47,302 nucleotides of DNA from Lachnospiraceae bacterium (GTDB lineage: Bacteria > Bacillota > Clostridia > Lachnospirales > Lachnospiraceae): contig SFDP01000013.1 in the NCBI GenBank assembly GCA_004558185.1, forward strand, positions 1-47,302. The letters are read 5' to 3'. The notes under the pieces were generated by a model. That model was not told the origin of the DNA. It made no database searches and saw only the letters and a list, made by a program, of their open reading frames with translations. The position numbers and the translations under genes were made by a program. Shown piece after piece: positions 15,050-24,655 of this stretch. The number at the start of each line of letters is the position of its first letter. The stretch's first letter is position 1.

Positions 15050-17200
15050 ATGGAAAAGAGGAAAGCGATAGCCAGTCTGATGATTATTGGTTTGATGCTG
15101 GCGGCAGGAATCTACCTGTCAATTTTTGGAATAGATGAGGAAAAAACAGGCTCTTTGTTTGCCGTAAAAAAGGGATTAGATCTTGCCGGCGGAGTGAGTA
15201 TCACCTACCAGGTAGCGGGGGAGGATAATCCCAGCGGGGCAGATATGGCAGATACCATTTATAAGCTGCAAAAAAGGGTTGAGGTCTACAGTACCGAGGC
15301 TCAGGTCTATCAGGAGGGAAATAACCGGATCAATATTGAGATTCCCGGAGTGTCGGATGCCAATCAGATTTTGGAGGAGCTGGGAAGGCCGGGGTCACTG
15401 GTCTTTAAAGATGAGGAAGGAAAAGAGGTATTATCCGGTACGGATATTGCTGATGCCAAGGCTACCACACAGACAGACGATATAGGAAACAACCGGTTCG
15501 TGGTGGCATTGACCATGACCAAGGAGGGAACAGCAAAATTTGCACAGGCAACAAAGAAAGCAGCTCCCAATCGTGAGATTATCTATGTGGTTTACGATGG
15601 TGAAGTCGTTTCCTCTCCGGTAGTAGAGAACCCTATTTTGGATGGACAGTGCGTAATTCAGGGGATGACCTCTTATGAGGAGGCCAAAAATCTGGCCAGT
15701 ATCATCCGCATAGGGGGGCTTAAGCTTGAGCTGGAGGAGCTGTCTTCGAAGGTAGTAGGGGCTCAGCTTGGTTCTACTGCGATAGAAACCAGTCTGAAGG
15801 CAGGAGCCATCGGTATGCTGCTGGTTATGCTGTTTATGATCGCCGTTTATCTGATTCCGGGTCTTGCTGCCTCTATTGCGCTTATTCTCTATGTGATACT
15901 GATGATCCTTCTGCTGAATGCCTTTAATCTGACACTGACCCTGCCGGGGATAGCAGGTATTATTCTATCCATAGGAATGGCGGTGGATGCCAATGTGATT
16001 ATTTTTGCCCGGATCAGAGAGGAGCTGGCAGCAGGAAAAGTGGTTCATACTGCCATAAAAACCGGTTTTCAAAAGGCGCTTTCGGCGATTTTAGATGGAA
16101 ACATTACCACATTGATCGCTTCCTTAGTGCTGGGAGTGATGGGAACCGGAAGCATAAAGGGCTTTGCCCAGACTCTGGCTCTGGGTATTCTGCTGTCCAT
16201 GTTCACCTCTCTGGTGATTACCCGAATACTGGTCAATGCCCTATATGCCTTGGGAATAAAAGAAGAGAAATTCTATGGTTCCGGCAAAAAAATCGGACAG
16301 ATCGATTTTTTATCGAAAAGGACAGTGTTTTTTTGTCTTTCCCTGGCAGTGATTTTCATTGGTTTCGTTTCAATGGGAATCAGAAAAGCAAATACAGGGG
16401 ATGCGCTAAGCTACAGCCTGGACTTTAAGGGCGGGACAGCGACCAATATCGTTCTTTTGGAGGAAATGAGCATTGAAGAAATCGACCGTCAGATCGTTCC
16501 TGTCGTAGCAGAGGCTATCGGAGGCGGGGAGGTAATTCCGCAGAAGGTACAGGGAAGCAATGAAGTCGTGCTGAAAACGAGGACACTGTCGGTAGAGGAA
16601 AGAGAGCAGCTTAATCTTACACTGGCTGAAACCCTTGGAGTTGACCCCTTCCAAATTACAGCAGAAACGATTAGTTCGACGATCAGTGCAGAAATGCGTT
16701 TGGATGCAGTGGCGGCAGTAGTCATTGCGACAATCTGTATGTTGGTCTATGTGTGGATTCGCTTTAAGGATATTCGATTTGGAGCCAGCAGCGTAATTGC
16801 CCTGCTCCACGATGTGCTGGCAGTATTGACCTTTTATGCAGTGACAGGGATTGCCGTGGGGAATACCTTTATTGCCTGTATGCTGACCATTGTGGGATAT
16901 TCTATCAATGCGACCATCGTCATCTTCGATCGTATACGGGAGAATATGGCATATGTAAAGAATCGACAGGATCTGCAGGGAACAGTAAATTCAAGCATTA
17001 ACCAGACCTTAACCAGGAGTATTTTTACTTCCCTTACCACCTTTATTATGGTAGCAGTGCTCTACCTTTTTGGAGTTACTTCTATTAAGGAATTTGCTTT
17101 GCCTCTGATGGCAGGAATAATCTGTGGTACATACTCTTCTGTATGTCTGGCAGGGGCTTTATGGTATGTATTGAAAAAGAAGGAAAAAAAGAAGGACTGA
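15050..17200 (+). CDS. secDF: Fused protein-export membrane protein SecDF
   Basis: SecD and SecF are joined in one 716-aa chain that uses proton motive force to help Sec translocation. The SecD half starts with a membrane helix and KKGLDLAGGVSITYQ (the D1 block). It has the periplasmic P1 region and a six-helix RND segment with GIILSIGMAVDANVIIFARI. The SecF half starts near residue 420 with SYSLDFKGGTATNIV and ends with TIVGYSINATIVIFDRIREN. The start at 15050 follows GGGGAT, and upstream in-frame TTG/ATG codons at 15023 and 15038 are possible. A consensus TTGACT at 14966 may be part of its promoter. It is followed by recJ after six bases. Confidence 0.96.
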   Translation: MEKRKAIASLMIIGLMLAAGIYLSIFGIDEEKTGSLFAVKKGLDLAGGVSITYQVAGEDNPSGADMADTIYKLQKRVEVYSTEAQVYQEGNNRINIEIPGVSDANQILEELGRPGSLVFKDEEGKEVLSGTDIADAKATTQTDDIGNNRFVVALTMTKEGTAKFAQATKKAAPNREIIYVVYDGEVVSSPVVENPILDGQCVIQGMTSYEEAKNLASIIRIGGLKLELEELSSKVVGAQLGSTAIETSLKAGAIGMLLVMLFMIAVYLIPGLAASIALILYVILMILLLNAFNLTLTLPGIAGIILSIGMAVDANVIIFARIREELAAGKVVHTAIKTGFQKALSAILDGNITTLIASLVLGVMGTGSIKGFAQTLALGILLSMFTSLVITRILVNALYALGIKEEKFYGSGKKIGQIDFLSKRTVFFCLSLAVIFIGFVSMGIRKANTGDALSYSLDFKGGTATNIVLLEEMSIEEIDRQIVPVVAEAIGGGEVIPQKVQGSNEVVLKTRTLSVEEREQLNLTLAETLGVDPFQITAETISSTISAEMRLDAVAAVVIATICMLVYVWIRFKDIRFGASSVIALLHDVLAVLTFYAVTGIAVGNTFIACMLTIVGYSINATIVIFDRIRENMAYVKNRQDLQGTVNSSINQTLTRSIFTSLTTFIMVAVLYLFGVTSIKEFALPLMAGIICGTYSSVCLAGALWYVLKKKEKKKD

Positions 17201-17206
17201 TAGGGT

Positions 17207-18970
17207 ATGGCAAAATGGTTTGTTTCTGCTAAGAGAGCAGATTTTGAGGAAATCGGCAAAACCTTTGGAATCAGTCCGGTATTGGCACGAATCATTAGAA
17301 ATCGGGATATCATTGGTAATTCATCGATCGATAAGTATCTTCATGGAAGCCAAAAGGACTATTATGAGGCCGGTTTGATGAAGGATATGGATAAAGCTGC
17401 CGGACTGCTTTGGGAAAAAATAAGAGAGGGTAAATCTATTCGGATTATAGGAGACTATGATGTGGATGGAATCTGTGCCTCCTGTATTTTAAAGAAAGGA
17501 CTGACTCTCTGTGGAGCCACGGTGGATACGGTGATTCCTCACCGCATCAAGGATGGCTATGGAATCAATGAACAGCTTATTCGGGATGCGTCAGAGGAAG
17601 GAATAGATACCCTGATTACCTGCGATAATGGAATAGCGGCAGCTTCACAGTTTGCTTATGCAGCTTCGTTAGGCCTGACCTGTGTGATTACGGATCATCA
17701 TGAGGTTCCCTATGAATGGGAAGGGGAGGAAAAAAGGTATATATTGCCTCAGGCAGCAGCCGTTGTAGACCCGAAGCAGGAGGACTGTACCTATCCCAAT
17801 AAAAATATCTGCGGGGCAGGAATTGCCTGGAAGCTGGTGGAGAAATTATGGGAGCAGATCAATGCTCCGACAGAGGCTCACCAGGAAATTCTGGAGTTGG
17901 CAGCAGTAGCAACGGTCTGTGATGTAATGGTTCTTCTTGACGAAAACAGAATTCTGGTGAAGGAAGGGCTGGCCAGCATGGCAAAGGCGGCAAACCCGGG
18001 ACTGGCAGCCCTTTTTAAGGTTCATGACATAGACCCGACTCAGGTATCGGCCTATCATTTGGGTTTTGTTATTGGCCCCTGCCTGAATGCTACGGGACGC
18101 CTGGATACGGCTAAAAGAGCATTGGAGCTTTTGGAAGCGTCTGACCCACGGGAGGTAGTGTGGAAGGCATCAGAACTGAAAAAGCTGAATGAAAGCCGAA
18201 AGGAGCTGACCGGACAGCAGTTGGAGGCGGCAATAGCAATTGTAGAAAAAGAGGGCTGGCAGCATCAGCCTGTGATCCTGGTCTATCTTCCCGACTGCCA
18301 TGAAAGCCTGGCGGGAATTATTGCCGGAAGGTTAAAGGAAAGGTATTACAGGCCGGTATTCGTTCTTACTCCATCGGAGGAGGGGGTAAAGGGGTCAGGT
18401 CGTTCTATCGAAGGCTATCATATGTATGAAGAAATGACCAGGTGCAAGGAGCTGTTCTTACGATATGGAGGGCACCGACTGGCAGCAGGTCTGTCCATAG
18501 AGGCAGATAAGATTGAGCTGCTCAGACAGACACTGAATCAGAACTGTCCGCTGGCTATAGAGGATATGGAAGAGAAGATCCTGATCGACGTACCCATGCC
18601 TCTTTCGCGTGTCACCAAAGATTTTTTAGAGGAATTAAAGCTGCTGGAGCCTTTTGGTATGGGAAATCCCAAGCCGCTGTTCGGACAGAAAAATCTTCAT
18701 TTTCTGTCGGTAAAATTGATGGGGAAAAATCGGAATATGGCTCGCTTCGTAGCAGAGGATGAAGAGAAAAACCGATTTATGCTGGTATTGTTCAGCAATT
18801 GGGAGGGGTTCAAGGAGGATGTAGAAAAAAAATATGGGGCAAAAAGAGCGGCTGCATGGATAGAGGGAGGACAGGATGAAGCCATTGAGATGAGCATTAC
18901 CTACTATCCTTCCCTGAATACCTTCCGGGGAAGGCAGGAGCTGCAATTTATTATCCAGAACTGGTGCTAA
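17207..18970 (+). CDS. recJ: Single-strand-specific DNA exonuclease RecJ
   Basis: RecJ degrades single-stranded DNA 5' to 3' in recombination and repair. The DHH phosphoesterase motifs are present: RIIGDYDVDGICASCIL, DTLITCDNGIA, VITDHHEVP and IGPCLNATGRLDTA. The DHHA1 motif is RYGGHRLAAGL, followed by an OB-fold C-terminus. The length (587 aa) is normal for the Firmicutes type. It starts six bases after secDF with only a weak ribosome site, so coupling to secDF translation is likely. Confidence 0.96.
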   Translation: MAKWFVSAKRADFEEIGKTFGISPVLARIIRNRDIIGNSSIDKYLHGSQKDYYEAGLMKDMDKAAGLLWEKIREGKSIRIIGDYDVDGICASCILKKGLTLCGATVDTVIPHRIKDGYGINEQLIRDASEEGIDTLITCDNGIAAASQFAYAASLGLTCVITDHHEVPYEWEGEEKRYILPQAAAVVDPKQEDCTYPNKNICGAGIAWKLVEKLWEQINAPTEAHQEILELAAVATVCDVMVLLDENRILVKEGLASMAKAANPGLAALFKVHDIDPTQVSAYHLGFVIGPCLNATGRLDTAKRALELLEASDPREVVWKASELKKLNESRKELTGQQLEAAIAIVEKEGWQHQPVILVYLPDCHESLAGIIAGRLKERYYRPVFVLTPSEEGVKGSGRSIEGYHMYEEMTRCKELFLRYGGHRLAAGLSIEADKIELLRQTLNQNCPLAIEDMEEKILIDVPMPLSRVTKDFLEELKLLEPFGMGNPKPLFGQKNLHFLSVKLMGKNRNMARFVAEDEEKNRFMLVLFSNWEGFKEDVEKKYGAKRAAAWIEGGQDEAIEMSITYYPSLNTFRGRQELQFIIQNWC

Positions 18971-19114
18971 CCTATAGTTTTATTAATCTCTTCTTAATCC
19001 GTTTTTCATATTTTATAGAAATATTTTATAAAATGGACATATTTTGAACACATTTTGCTGTTATATTAGTTTTCAGGATAGTTGATCACTCACTATCTCC
19101 CCCTCATAAGAAGC

Positions 19115-19146
19115 AAAGACCCTGCGTAAGCGGGGTCTTTGTCGTA
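19115..19146 (+). terminator. Terminator after recJ
   Basis: AAAGACCCTGC (19115-19125) and GCGGGGTCTTT (19130-19140) pair around GTAA with one G-T pair. The 3' arm ends in TTT followed by GTCGT, a modest U-tract. Confidence 0.8.
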
Positions 19147-19227
19147 TAAGGAAGGAGGAATTTGAGTCTCGAGAAGCCTGTCTTTGGTTGAAAAGAAGGA
19201 ACCGATATGGTATTCTTAGTTCATATG

Positions 19228-19368
19228 TAACTATTCAGAGCCATGCAAATTTACATTCTGTGAATGCTTGCATTCAAACAGAATTGTAAATTTATATGGC
19301 CAAGTAACCACATGAGCAAAAGGAAAGCTGCCAAGCAGCGATTTTGCGAATGGGGTTCTGAATAGTTA
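19228..19368. repeat. MITE-like 141-bp inverted-repeat element
   Basis: The element is bounded by TAACTATTCAGAGCC (19228-19242) and its near-perfect inverse GGTTCTGAATAGTTA (19354-19368). Inside the left half is a second long imperfect palindrome (about 19240-19299), with AAATTTACATTCTGT against ACAGAATTGTAAATTT and a self-complementary tip GAATGCTTGCATTC. It has no coding capacity. The right arm shares CAGCGATTTTGCG with the site at 6457-6469. It ends just before murE and could affect that gene's transcription or RNA folding. No target duplication is obvious. Confidence 0.7.
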
Positions 19369-19409
19369 TGTTCATATGTTTAATTATCCTGACCGGGAGA
19401 GGAGGACTT

Positions 19410-20882
19410 ATGCAAGTACATTCCAGACCGTTAGCACAATTATTGGAAAATCTTTCTTACGAAGTAATTCAGGGGAGTATGGAAAAGAAAATCAGCGCAC
19501 TGATATATGACTCACGAAAGCTACAGGAAGGCTGTCTGTTTATCTGTATTCAGGGGGCCAATGCAGATGGCCATCAGTTTGTTCGGGAAGCAGTGGAGAA
19601 AAAGGCTGCAGCCATTCTGGTAAGTAAATCCGTAGAGGTGGAAGGGGATATTACCGTTATCCGGGTAGAGAATACCCGCTATGCAATGGCCTTTGCTTCG
19701 GCAGCCTGGTTCGGACACCCGGCTGACCGTTTGAAGGTGATTGGAATAACCGGAACAAAAGGAAAGACCACTACTACCTATCTGGTAAAATCTATTCTGG
19801 AAAATGCCGGCTTTAATGTGGGGCTTATAGGAACCATTGAAACCGTTATAGGAAAAGAGCATATTCCCGCCCATAACACTACACCGGAATCCTATCTATT
19901 ACAGGAAAACTTTGCCAGGATGGCAGAAGAAGGCTGCGATGCGGTAGTGATGGAGGTGTCCTCCCAGGGTCTGATGCTGCATCGTACTCAGGGCTTCACT
20001 TTTGATTATGGTGTTTTTACCAATATGGAGCAGGATCATATCGGCCCTAATGAGCACAGCAGCTTTGAAGAGTATATGGACTGTAAGGGGCTTTTATTTA
20101 AGCAATGCCGGGTAGGCATCGTCAATTGTGATGACGTTCACTGGAAGAGAGTGACCCAGGGGCATACCTGTAAGCTGGAGACCTATGGCTTTGGCGAACA
20201 AGCGGATTTGCGGGCAGTGGAGATGAAATTACTCAGAGGCGGAGGACATATCGGTGTAGCCTTCCGGGTCGAGGGAATATCGGATATGGAGGTAGAGATT
20301 TCCACACCGGGGCGATTCAGCGTATATAATGCCCTGACCGCTATTGCGATCTGCCGTCATTTTGGGGTATCTGAAGAGAATATCAAAACGGCATTGAAGG
20401 AAGCTAAGGTAAAGGGAAGAATCGAGCTGGTAAAGGTATCGGATGAGTTTACACTGATGATTGATTATGCCCATAATGCCATGGCACTGGAAAGCCTGTT
20501 GAGTACATTAAAGGAGTATGAGCCCCATCGACTGGTCTGTTTATTTGGCTGCGGGGGAAATCGTTCCCGGCTGAGACGGTTTGAGATGGGAGAGGTCAGC
20601 GGACGGTTGGCAGATTTAACCATTATTACCTCCGATAATCCTCGTTTTGAGGAGCCGGAAGATATTATTGCGGATATTATTACCGGGATAGAAAAAACGG
20701 AGGGCAAATATGTGGCTATTTGTGACCGAAAGGAGGCTATTGCCTATGCCATCCATCATGGTCAGCCGGGAGATATTATTGTACTGGCGGGAAAGGGTCA
20801 TGAGGATTATCAGGAAATCAAAGGAGTTCATTACCCTATGGATGAAAGGGTGTTAATTACAGATATTTTGGCAGAAGGATAG
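19410..20882 (+). CDS. murE: UDP-MurNAc-tripeptide synthetase (MurE)
   Basis: MurE adds the third amino acid to the peptidoglycan stem peptide. The N-terminal domain MQVHSRPLAQLLENL, the ATP-binding GITGTKGKTTTTYLVKSIL, the UDP-MurNAc contact AHNTTPESYLLQ and the C-terminal motif are present. SDNPRFEEP carries the DNPR signature of enzymes that use meso-diaminopimelate, which agrees with ddh and lysA upstream. I place the start at 19410, after AGAGGAGGA. An upstream in-frame ATG at 19368 lies in the end of the inverted-repeat element and lacks a ribosome site. The length is 490 aa. Confidence 0.95.
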   Translation: MQVHSRPLAQLLENLSYEVIQGSMEKKISALIYDSRKLQEGCLFICIQGANADGHQFVREAVEKKAAAILVSKSVEVEGDITVIRVENTRYAMAFASAAWFGHPADRLKVIGITGTKGKTTTTYLVKSILENAGFNVGLIGTIETVIGKEHIPAHNTTPESYLLQENFARMAEEGCDAVVMEVSSQGLMLHRTQGFTFDYGVFTNMEQDHIGPNEHSSFEEYMDCKGLLFKQCRVGIVNCDDVHWKRVTQGHTCKLETYGFGEQADLRAVEMKLLRGGGHIGVAFRVEGISDMEVEISTPGRFSVYNALTAIAICRHFGVSEENIKTALKEAKVKGRIELVKVSDEFTLMIDYAHNAMALESLLSTLKEYEPHRLVCLFGCGGNRSRLRRFEMGEVSGRLADLTIITSDNPRFEEPEDIIADIITGIEKTEGKYVAICDRKEAIAYAIHHGQPGDIIVLAGKGHEDYQEIKGVHYPMDERVLITDILAEG

Positions 20883-20900
20883 ACGAAGGGAGTAAACCGG

Positions 20901-23123
20901 GTGAAGTATGCAAAGGTGATTATAGACATCTCCCATGAAAAGGTAGACCGCCCCTTCTGCTACCGGATTCCCCCGAGTTTGGAGAAGGAGATTAAGCCCG
21001 GCACCTGCGTAGAGGTTCCTTTCGGAAGAGGCAATAACCTCCGCAGGGCTTATGTCATCGAAGAAAGCGATAAGCCTGATTTTGAGGAAGAAAGGATCAA
21101 GGAAATCCAGGGGCTGGCAGACGGTTTCTTTGTGGAGACCCGCTTAATTCGGCTGGCAGTATGGATAAAACAGCAATACGGCTCTACCATGATTCAGGCT
21201 CTGCAGACGGTTTTGCCGGTAAAAAAAGAGGTGAAAATCAGACAAAGCCGAACCATTACCAGTCTTTTGCCTGAAGAGGAGCTGAAGGCTCTGCTGGAGG
21301 AATGTGAAAAGAAGCATCAGCGGGCGAAGGAAAGACTAATCAGAGAACTGATGGTGCAAGGGCAGCTTCCCTATTCTCTGACTCAGGGGCAATTGAAGAT
21401 TTCTTCCCAGACGCTAAAGAGTATGGAAAAGGCCGGGGTGATTTCTATTCGTCAGGAAATTGACTATCGCAATCCCCTGTGGGGGAGAGCTGGAAGGGAG
21501 GAAAAGAAGCCGCTTAGTGAGGCTCAACAGAGGATTGCAGATGAAATTTATGCAGACTATGTTGAAAAAAAATATAAGACCTACTTAATTCATGGAATTA
21601 CCGGCAGCGGAAAGACGGAGGTTTATCTGGAGCTGATTGAGCGAGTGGTAAAGGGAGGAAGGGCGGTCATCGTATTGATTCCGGAAATTGCCCTTACTTT
21701 TCAGACCATGCTGCGTTTCCAGAAACGGTTCGGAGACAGAGTTTCCATTTTAAATTCAACTCTTTCGGCAGGAGAAAAATACGATCAATGTGAGCGGGCC
21801 AAAAAAGGAGAGATTGACATTATTATAGGCCCCCGATCGGCACTGTTTACCCCCTTTAACGATATAGGGCTGATCGTCATTGATGAAGAGCATGAAGCCA
21901 GCTATAAAAGTGAAAACAGTCCCAGATACCATGCCAGAGAAGTGGCACAGGAGCTGGCCAGACTTCATGGAGCCAGTCTGGTGCTGGGTAGCGCAACACC
22001 CTCTATGGAAAGCTATTATAAAGCTAAGCAGGGAGAGTATAAGCTGTTTACCTTAAAGGAAAGGCTGGCAGGAGGTATCCTTCCCAGGGTTTATATAGAG
22101 GATTTACGGGAAGAATTAAGAAAAGGAAATCGATCCATGTTCAGTGACAGGCTCCGGGAACTGATTCAAGACAGATTGGAAAAGAAGGAGCAGATAATGC
22201 TGTTTTTGAATCGGAGAGGGTATTCCGGCTTTATTTCCTGCAGAAGCTGCGGGTATGTGCTGAAGTGTCCTCACTGTGAGGTTTCCCTTTCCCGCCATGC
22301 CAATGGAATGCTGACCTGTCACTATTGCGGATATGTCACGGCAGAAACAAGGATTTGTCCCTCCTGTGGTTCTCCCTACCTATTGGGCTTCAAAGCAGGA
22401 ACCGAGAAAATTGAAGAACTGTTTAAGAAGGAGTTCGGCAATGTTTCAGTTTTACGCATGGATAAGGATACCACGAGAAAAAAAGACAGCTATGAGGCCA
22501 TTTTATCCCAATTTATGGAAGAAAAGGCACAGGTGCTGATTGGAACCCAGATGATCGTAAAAGGACATGATTTTCCCAAAGTAACTCTGGTGGGCATACT
22601 GGCAGCAGATTTATCTCTGGGGGTAAATGATTACCGGGCAGCGGAGAGAACCTTTCAGCTTCTTACTCAGGCAGCCGGCCGTGCGGGAAGAGGCAGCCTG
22701 CCGGGAGAGGTGGTAATACAAAGCTACCAGCCGACCCATTACAGTATCCGGCAGGCCGCAAGTCAGAATTATGAGGGCTTTTATGAAGAGGAGCTTCTTT
22801 ACCGAAGCATGGGAGGCTATCCTCCCACAGCTCATCTTCTGCAGATTCAGATATTGGACAGGGAAGAAGAAAAGGGACTGCTCTTGGGACAGCGGATAAA
22901 AACCTTTTTGACAGAGCAAATACAGGAAAAAAGGCTCTCTTGTATTGGGCCGGCAAATGCTTCTATCGGCAGAATTAATGATATTTATCGTTTTTCCTTA
23001 CTGCTTAAGCATAAGCACAGAGAAGTGCTGATCGCTGTCCGGGACAGAATAGAGGACTGGTTAAGCACCGAAGAAACAGAAAGTATAGTACAGTTTGATT
23101 TTAATCCGATGCAGGCATTTTAG
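20901..23123 (+). CDS. priA: Primosomal replication restart helicase PriA
   Basis: PriA recognises abandoned forks and reloads the replisome. The N-terminal 3'-binding domain (about 1-105) is followed by a winged helix. The helicase core starts with Walker A HGITGSGKTEVYLELIER and has the DEEH box VIDEEHEASYKS and LGSATPSMESYY. The zinc-binding region CRSCGYVLKCPHC with CHYCG and CPSCGSPYLL carries the eight cysteines. The start is GTG, supported by GAAGGGAG ten bases upstream. The length (740 aa) is normal. It follows murE by 18 bp. Confidence 0.97.
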   Translation: MKYAKVIIDISHEKVDRPFCYRIPPSLEKEIKPGTCVEVPFGRGNNLRRAYVIEESDKPDFEEERIKEIQGLADGFFVETRLIRLAVWIKQQYGSTMIQALQTVLPVKKEVKIRQSRTITSLLPEEELKALLEECEKKHQRAKERLIRELMVQGQLPYSLTQGQLKISSQTLKSMEKAGVISIRQEIDYRNPLWGRAGREEKKPLSEAQQRIADEIYADYVEKKYKTYLIHGITGSGKTEVYLELIERVVKGGRAVIVLIPEIALTFQTMLRFQKRFGDRVSILNSTLSAGEKYDQCERAKKGEIDIIIGPRSALFTPFNDIGLIVIDEEHEASYKSENSPRYHAREVAQELARLHGASLVLGSATPSMESYYKAKQGEYKLFTLKERLAGGILPRVYIEDLREELRKGNRSMFSDRLRELIQDRLEKKEQIMLFLNRRGYSGFISCRSCGYVLKCPHCEVSLSRHANGMLTCHYCGYVTAETRICPSCGSPYLLGFKAGTEKIEELFKKEFGNVSVLRMDKDTTRKKDSYEAILSQFMEEKAQVLIGTQMIVKGHDFPKVTLVGILAADLSLGVNDYRAAERTFQLLTQAAGRAGRGSLPGEVVIQSYQPTHYSIRQAASQNYEGFYEEELLYRSMGGYPPTAHLLQIQILDREEEKGLLLGQRIKTFLTEQIQEKRLSCIGPANASIGRINDIYRFSLLLKHKHREVLIAVRDRIEDWLSTEETESIVQFDFNPMQAF

Positions 23124-23155
23124 AACGGGTCTGCAAAGTAGAAATGGAGGAGAAA

Positions 23156-23641
23156 ATGGCGACTCGAACGATTAGGGAAATAGGCGATTCGGTACTGAAT
23201 AAGCCATGTAAGGAGGTAACGGAGATTACTCCAAGAATCAGGGAGCTGATTGGGGATATGCTGGAAACGATGTATGAGGCAAATGGTGTAGGACTGGCTG
23301 CACCTCAGGTGGGTATTTTAAAAAGAATTGTAGTCATTGACTGTACGGGAGAGGATCCTATTGTGATGATTAATCCCAGAATCCTTGAAGTCAGCGGGGA
23401 ACAGACCGGGCCGGAGGGATGCTTAAGCGTACCCGGGAAAAGTGGAACCGTTACCAGACCGGCTTATGTAAAGGCAGTCGCTTATAATGAGGATATGGAG
23501 CAGTTTGAGATAGAGGGAACAGAATTGCTGGCTCGGGCTATTTGCCATGAACTGGATCATCTGGATGGTCACTTATATGTAGAAAAGGTTGAGGGCGAAC
23601 TGGTGACCGTGACAGAGGAAGAAGAGGAAGAGGAAGTATGA
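23156..23641 (+). CDS. def: Peptide deformylase
   Basis: Def removes the formyl group from nascent N-termini. The three motifs are all intact: NGVGLAAPQVGI, GPEGCLSVPG and ICHELDHLDG, with the metal ligands Cys, His and His. The start at 23156 is chosen because GGAGG (23146-23150) sits five bases before it, while the ATG at 23144 would overlap that site. The chain is then 161 aa with an acidic glutamate tail. The stop overlaps the fmt start (ATGA), coupling the paired deformylase and formyltransferase. Confidence 0.97.
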   Translation: MATRTIREIGDSVLNKPCKEVTEITPRIRELIGDMLETMYEANGVGLAAPQVGILKRIVVIDCTGEDPIVMINPRILEVSGEQTGPEGCLSVPGKSGTVTRPAYVKAVAYNEDMEQFEIEGTELLARAICHELDHLDGHLYVEKVEGELVTVTEEEEEEEV

Positions 23642-24567
23642 GAATTGTATTTATGGGAACACCGGACTTTGCTGTTGGAGCTCTGGAGGCTTTGGTGGAG
23701 GCCGGACATCAGGTGGCGGCAGTGGTCACACAGCCTGACAAACCCAAGGGGAGAGGGGGAAAATCACAGATCACGCCGGTTAAGGCCTGTGCCCTGGAGC
23801 ATGGCCTCCCTGTGTTTCAGCCTGAAAGAATCAAGGCACCGGAGGCGGTGGAAAGGCTTAGAGGATATCAGGCACAGCTATTTGTGGTAGCCGCTTTTGG
23901 ACAGATTCTTTCCCAGGAAATACTGGAAATCCCCCAATATGGCTGTATCAATATTCACGCCTCACTGCTGCCCAAATATCGGGGAGCGGCGCCTATACAA
24001 TGGGCGATTATAGAAGGGGAAAAGGAAACAGGAGTAACGCTGATGCAAATGGATAAAGGCCTGGACACAGGTGATATGCTCGCAGAGGCCAGGGTGAGTA
24101 TTGAAACTGATGAAACCGGGGGCTCACTTTTTGATAAGCTATCACGGATAGGAGCAAGGCTGCTGGTGGACACCCTGCCTGCAATAGAGGCCGGAAGGAT
24201 AATACCCAGGCCTCAGAATGATGCACAAAGCAGCTATGCAGGAATGATGAAAAAGGAAATGGGCCTGGTGGACTGGAACAAGCCGGCAGCTTATCTGGAA
24301 AGGCTGGTAAGAGGATTAAATCCCTGGCCCAGTGCATATACCCGTTTAAACGGAAAAACATTGAAGATCTGGGCGACCGCCGTGGAGCAGGAAAATATAT
24401 GCAATACGCCGGGAAAGGTAGTTCAGGTGACCAGAGACAGTATCAAGGTGCAGACTGGTGACGGACTTTTATGTATAACAGAGGTGCAGCTGGAAGGGAA
24501 AAAGCGAATGGAGGTAAAGGCCTTTCTGCTGGGGTATCCGGTGGAAGAAAATACGCTATTGGGCTAA
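23638..24567 (+). CDS. fmt: Methionyl-tRNA formyltransferase
   Basis: Fmt formylates initiator Met-tRNA with 10-formyltetrahydrofolate. The N-terminal MRIVFMGTPDFAVGALEAL, the catalytic Asn/His/Asp region with INIHASLLPKYRGAAPIQWA, and VTLMQMDKGLDTGDM are canonical. The C-terminal OB-like domain with LNPWPSAYTRL completes the 309-aa chain. The start overlaps the def stop by four bases. Confidence 0.97.
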   Translation: MRIVFMGTPDFAVGALEALVEAGHQVAAVVTQPDKPKGRGGKSQITPVKACALEHGLPVFQPERIKAPEAVERLRGYQAQLFVVAAFGQILSQEILEIPQYGCINIHASLLPKYRGAAPIQWAIIEGEKETGVTLMQMDKGLDTGDMLAEARVSIETDETGGSLFDKLSRIGARLLVDTLPAIEAGRIIPRPQNDAQSSYAGMMKKEMGLVDWNKPAAYLERLVRGLNPWPSAYTRLNGKTLKIWATAVEQENICNTPGKVVQVTRDSIKVQTGDGLLCITEVQLEGKKRMEVKAFLLGYPVEENTLLG

Positions 24568-24601
24568 AGGGTAAAATTATTTACACCGACTGATGTAAGC
24601 C

Positions 24602-24627
24602 ATAGAACAGGCTTTGTCTGTTCTATA
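24602..24627 (+). promoter_or_regulatory. Hairpin ahead of zinc metallopeptidase gene
   Basis: ATAGAACAG and CTGTTCTAT pair perfectly around GCTTTGT. No T-run follows, so a plain terminator is unlikely. It may be a processing or stability element between fmt and the peptidase gene. Confidence 0.45.
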
Positions 24628-24655
24628 CATGGCAATTAGAATGGAGGAATTGAAG

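Larger units (their letters stand above)
18971..19409. other. Intergenic region with terminator and MITE-like repeat
   Basis: No coding frame is supported between recJ and murE. The first part (18971-19110) is very AT-rich without a clean promoter. It is followed by the recJ terminator and the inverted-repeat element listed separately. Confidence 0.6.

Noticed and set aside
18971..19070. Promoter TTGAAC...TATATT in the recJ-murE gap
   Set aside because: Spacing of 12 bp between the two hexamers is far too short.
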